Translations under genes and position numbers: made by a program
NCBI GenBank assembly: GCA_020635195.1
Contig: JACKAG010000021.1
Span: 1 to 26,888, forward strand
DNA from: Deltaproteobacteria bacterium
GTDB lineage: Bacteria > Bdellovibrionota_B > Oligoflexia > Oligoflexales > Bog-1112
Reading direction: 5' to 3'
DNA length: 26,888 nucleotides
Shown here: in pieces, positions 24,441 through 26,888 of the stretch
Layout: the number at the start of each line of letters is the position of its first letter
Numbering within the stretch: position 1 is the first letter of the stretch
Notes under the pieces: model-generated
The model's input: only the letters and a program-made list of their open reading frames with translations
Told to the model about the DNA's origin: nothing
Databases searched by the model: none

Positions 24441-24722
24441 ATGCCAAAGGTTACAATAACAACAGATAAACTCACTCTTGATGTAAAAGACGATTATCCT
24501 TTGATCGATATGTGTGAGCAACATGAAACGTCGATTCTTTTCGGGTGCCGCGATGGCGCCTGTGGTGCCTGTATGATCCGGGTGATCGAGGGGATGGATC
24601 ATCTGAGCGAGATGAAAGAAGATGAGAGAGACTTTCTTGAGACGATGGCAGCTCGTGAGGATGAGCGTCTGGCCTGTCAGTGTCGGGTCAGGGGTGATGT
24701 GGTCATAGAAGTCTCTGAGTAG
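24441..24722 (+). CDS. 2Fe-2S ferredoxin
   Basis: Electron carrier of 93 residues with plant-type fold. The cluster cysteines fit the family spacing: Cys36, Cys41 and Cys44 in FGCRDGACGACMIRV (CX4CX2C) and Cys79 in LACQC. The rest is acidic, as usual for ferredoxins that dock with a reductase or oxygenase. The ribosome site is modest (AAGG about 11 bases upstream). Endonuclease III, itself an iron-sulfur enzyme, starts 16 bp downstream, so the two are probably co-transcribed. The redox partner is not in the window. Sure of the fold, unsure of the partner. Confidence 0.95.
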   Translation: MPKVTITTDKLTLDVKDDYPLIDMCEQHETSILFGCRDGACGACMIRVIEGMDHLSEMKEDERDFLETMAAREDERLACQCRVRGDVVIEVSE

Positions 24723-24738
24723 AAAAGCAGAGGCTACC

Positions 24739-25434
24739 GTGTCCGGATCTCCTGTTATATTTCCCCGCCGTCTCAGCTGTGAGAAGAGAATCAGGCTTGC
24801 AGATGAGGTCTTTACACGTCTCAGAGAACAGATGCCAGAGCCGCGTTGTGAGCTTTATCATCATACTCCGTTTCAGCTGCTGGTTTCGGTTGTTTTATCG
24901 GCTCAGACAACGGACCGGATGGTCAACCGCTGTATGGAGCCTGTTTACCGGAGTCAGCCAGATTTTGGTCCGGAACATATCCTGACGCTTGGGCGGGACA
25001 GGGTGCTGAATCTCATCCGCTCGGTTGGCCTTGCCCCGACAAAAGCAGAGAATCTCTGCCTGCTTTCCTCCATGATTCTTGATCAATACCAGGGCAGGGT
25101 CCCTGACACACGGGAAGCTCTTGAGTCTTTGCCTGGAGTTGGCAGAAAGACCGCAAATGTCATCCTTGCAGAAGTTTATCATCAGCCGACACTCGCCGTG
25201 GATACTCATGTGTGCCGGGTGGGAAGGCGGCTCGGTCTGCATCGGGAATCTGCCCCCCTGAAGGCAGAAAAAGCCCTTCTTTCTGTCATTGCCGGGAGCT
25301 GGCTGCCAGCAGCGCACCATTGGCTGATACTTCATGGCCGTTATACCTGTACAGCTCGTCAGCCACGTTGCCACGATTGCTCTCTGAGTGATCTGTGTCC
25401 GTCAGCCGGGCAGGCAGGAAGTCGTATCTCCTGA
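24739..25434 (+). CDS. nth: Endonuclease III
   Basis: Base-excision repair DNA glycosylase/AP lyase of 231 residues acting on oxidised pyrimidines. Landmarks: LLVSVVLSAQTTDRMVN; helix-hairpin-helix LPGVGRKTANV with catalytic Lys137; Asp155 in AVDTHVCRV; and the 4Fe-4S loop C-x6-C-x2-C-x5-C at Cys204, 211, 214 and 220. Both catalytic residues and all cluster ligands are present. The start is GTG, with CAGAGG 5 bases upstream. It has about 20 residues at each end beyond the E. coli protein (211). Second gene of the ferredoxin operon. Confidence 0.96.
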   Translation: MSGSPVIFPRRLSCEKRIRLADEVFTRLREQMPEPRCELYHHTPFQLLVSVVLSAQTTDRMVNRCMEPVYRSQPDFGPEHILTLGRDRVLNLIRSVGLAPTKAENLCLLSSMILDQYQGRVPDTREALESLPGVGRKTANVILAEVYHQPTLAVDTHVCRVGRRLGLHRESAPLKAEKALLSVIAGSWLPAAHHWLILHGRYTCTARQPRCHDCSLSDLCPSAGQAGSRIS

Positions 25435-25535
25435 GGGAAATATGCTGAAGTTTCCCGGGCAGTTTGCATAGGCCGGAGCTTGCCTGATGAAGCGGATTTT
25501 TTTCTGTTTCATATATCCCGGTATTTCCCCTCTCC

Positions 25536-25565
25536 TTGACATCAGATTTTGCTGGCACTTATCAT
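25536..25565 (+). promoter_or_regulatory. Sigma70-type promoter of the small membrane protein gene
   Basis: TTGACA (25536-25541, perfect) and TATCAT (25560-25565, 5/6) are 18 bases apart, about 65 bases before the start at 25629. This is the best promoter match I found in the window. Confidence 0.65.
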
Positions 25566-25628
25566 AAAAAAAACATGTGACGGTTCTGGGGTGCTTTGTT
25601 TTCTCTGCTGTCTTTGGGGAGATCTGTC

Positions 25629-25871
25629 ATGGACCATGTTTCGCTAACAGAATTTCTGATGTGGTGTTCTGTCGTCAATGGATCTTTGCTTGGATTCTGG
25701 CTGATTTGCTGGATGATGATGCCTGATGTCATTTATAAGCTACACAGTCACTGGTTTTCTTTGCCAAGGGAGCAGTTTAATCTGGCTCTTTACTGCTTTT
25801 TTGGTTTGCTTAAGATATTTTTTATTATCTTTAATCTTGTTCCATATCTTGCTTTACGGATAATGACATGA
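25629..25871 (+). CDS. Small membrane protein, DUF6868-like
   Basis: Protein of 80 residues. The start at 25629 is chosen because GGGGAG lies 7 bases before it; an earlier in-frame ATG at 25596 has no ribosome site. Two hydrophobic segments: about 10-31 (MWCSVVNGSLLGFWLICWMM) and about 52-76 (LALYCFFGLLKIFFIIFNLV). Between them is YKLHSHWFSLPREQFN, and the end reads FNLVPYLALRI. This layout matches, from memory, the small two-helix family DUF6868. Function unknown. It has its own promoter and a strong terminator that overlaps its stop codon. Confidence 0.8.
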   Translation: MDHVSLTEFLMWCSVVNGSLLGFWLICWMMMPDVIYKLHSHWFSLPREQFNLALYCFFGLLKIFFIIFNLVPYLALRIMT

Positions 25872-25901
25872 AGGTCTGTATGATCTTCATGTCTTTTTTT
25901 T
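25865..25901 (+). terminator. Strong rho-independent terminator
   Basis: A 12-bp stem (25865-25876 with 25882-25893, one G-T wobble) around a 5-base loop is followed by eight T. It begins inside the stop region of the small membrane protein gene and its T-run abuts the stop of the convergent VOC gene. Confidence 0.85.
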
Positions 25902-26268
25902 ATGTTTTTCGGTGCAACTGATGCAGCATGAAAGTATTTCCCTCTGTATCAAAAGCGACAGCGATTTTACAGACAGGTGATTCAAATAAGTCCAGCTTAA
26001 ACTGAACCCCCTTTTCTTTGAGCTGACAGAGCAGATTTTCGATGTTCTCCACTTCAAAAGCGATACTGGCTCCGGCTGTATCCGATGGGGATACGCCATC
26101 GATCATTGAGGTGATGGCAAAGCATCCGCCTTCCGGAAGGTCAAATTCAATCCATTTTCCGTTGCCCATTTCCTTATATGAGCCGAGTCCTAGCGTCTGG
26201 CTGTAGAATTCTTTTGCCCTGTCTATATCCGTGACCGGATACATGGTGAACGCAACTTTTTTAAACAT
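25900..26268 (-). CDS. VOC/glyoxalase-fold protein
   Basis: Protein of 122 residues of the vicinal-oxygen-chelate superfamily (glyoxalase/bleomycin-resistance/dioxygenase fold). It opens with a strand and helix typical of the fold (MYPVTDIDRAKEFYSQTLGL), has WIEFDLPEGGCFAI in the middle and closes with AVAFDTEGNTFMLHQLH, the usual second beta-alpha-beta module ending in a DPxGN-like turn. Members are metal enzymes or binding proteins; candidate metal ligands near the C-terminus are present but the full set cannot be confirmed. Substrate unknown. A consensus AGGAGG lies just before the ATG. Confidence 0.88.
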   Translation of the reverse strand: MFKKVAFTMYPVTDIDRAKEFYSQTLGLGSYKEMGNGKWIEFDLPEGGCFAITSMIDGVSPSDTAGASIAFEVENIENLLCQLKEKGVQFKLDLFESPVCKIAVAFDTEGNTFMLHQLHRKT

Positions 26269-26708
26269 AAAAAACCTCCTGCATTTATCATACTCACTTC
26301 AATGGATAAGTACCAGATTATGAAAAGTTTGATCCTGATAAAAAGAAAAAAGCTGATTTTTTGTTATGCTTGCATAAAAAATATCATGTTTTTATAGACT
26401 TCTGAAGTTTACATAGATCCATTTTGCGATATTTTTATAAGTATATCCATATGTTTGATGGTTTTATGACTTATTTTTAAGTGTTTTTTTTATTCTGTTT
26501 TTTAAAGTTATCATATGTCATTAAAACACTGAAAATTACAGTGTAATATATACATATCTCTAAAAAAAACTTAAAAAAATATGAAAAATTGCTTGTCATA
26601 GGTCGTCATCTTCGACTATGGTTGGTGACTGGCTTTATAGTGAACAAAGCTATGGGCTATGTGTTTATGGTGTGATTTTATCTATATAATATCTGAAATG
26701 GGGGGTTG
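26269..26708. other. AT-rich intergenic region of 440 bp
   Basis: Very AT-rich with many A and T runs, and no coding frame I would support. One bulged inverted repeat is visible: CATA-g-GTCG (26597-26605) with CGACTATG (26613-26620). No T-run follows it. The base composition change from the preceding genes is sharp and continues toward the partial gene at the right edge. Confidence 0.5.
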
Positions 26709-26888
26709 ATGTCAGATAAAGGTCAGTATTCTTCGGGTTTATATGGGTTTTGTGAGAAGTACAAGACAACGTTGTCGGATGTATCTTCTCGTAAGCGTTT
26801 TTTGTGTAAATTTTCGACTTTTCAGATGTCTTCTCTTGGAATTCTTCTGATTGCAATTGCCTCTGTTTTTTCCGCTGAGTATCAGTCT
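26709..26888 (+). CDS. Start of an unidentified gene, cut by the window end
   Basis: An ATG at 26709 opens a frame of 60 codons to the window edge. GGGGGG (26700-26705) serves as a close ribosome site. The first 30 residues are polar, then comes SSRKRFLCKF followed by a hydrophobic stretch (MSSLGILLIAIASVF). This could be a signal anchor; the RKRFL context loosely recalls a twin-arginine signal but has RK rather than RR. Too short to identify. The existence of the gene is likely, not certain. Confidence 0.5.
   Translation, partial: MSDKGQYSSGLYGFCEKYKTTLSDVSSRKRFLCKFSTFQMSSLGILLIAIASVFSAEYQS

Noticed and set aside
25435..25456. GGGAAA/TTTCCC stem just after nth
   Set aside because: Six-bp stem without a T-run; not a convincing terminator.
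1..26888. CRISPR arrays, tRNA or rRNA genes, IS elements and integrases
   Set aside because: Looked for repeat-spacer periodicity, tRNA-like loops, terminal inverted repeats and transposase motifs; none were seen.

Overview
The window is a compact, gene-dense stretch of bacterial chromosome with no visible IS element, integrase, CRISPR array, rRNA or tRNA. Most genes have moderate GC. Two stretches are clearly AT-rich: the 7.3-8.4 kb segment and the right end after about 26.27 kb. The many lipoprotein signals, the M1 aminopeptidase (PepN), the FHA-GGDEF cyclase and the periplasmic-type ankyrin proteins point to a Gram-negative bacterium. The FHA-GGDEF architecture and the density of unrecognised lipoproteins recall Bdellovibrionota/Oligoflexia or related delta-type lineages, but no universal marker settles this.

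Left part (1-7.2 kb): the 3' part of dnaE on the plus strand faces a secreted ankyrin-repeat protein on the minus strand. Next comes a minus-strand run of three genes, read right to left: an FHA-GGDEF diguanylate cyclase, a small lipoprotein, and a polytopic membrane protein with an HExxH metallopeptidase domain. The run ends at a perfect 13-bp inverted repeat that looks like a terminator.

Middle-left (7.2-11.9 kb): diverging from the cyclase are four consecutive plus-strand genes for unrecognised envelope proteins. The first is AT-rich and its start codon directly follows a run of ten G. The other three are predicted lipoproteins in a tight array. An inverted repeat between convergent genes closes the block. 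The two divergent units together (about 3.26-11.9 kb) are the best candidate in the window for an undescribed envelope/signalling system.

Middle (11.9-16.6 kb): a signalling block holds a receiver-histidine kinase without membrane segments, a MerA/Lpd-like flavoprotein disulfide reductase, a CheY-like single-domain receiver and, divergent from it, a CheX/CheC-like protein with an ExxN motif. A membrane-anchored thioredoxin-fold protein with a CxxC motif follows.

Right part (16.6-26.9 kb): a CPA2-type cation/proton antiporter, a small unrecognised protein, a second secreted ankyrin protein with a basic C-terminal tail, an NSS-family transporter preceded by a hairpin-rich leader, PepN, a 2Fe-2S ferredoxin in a probable operon with endonuclease III, a DUF6868-like small membrane protein with a clear promoter and terminator, and a VOC/glyoxalase-fold protein. 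The window ends with an AT-rich region holding the start of another gene.
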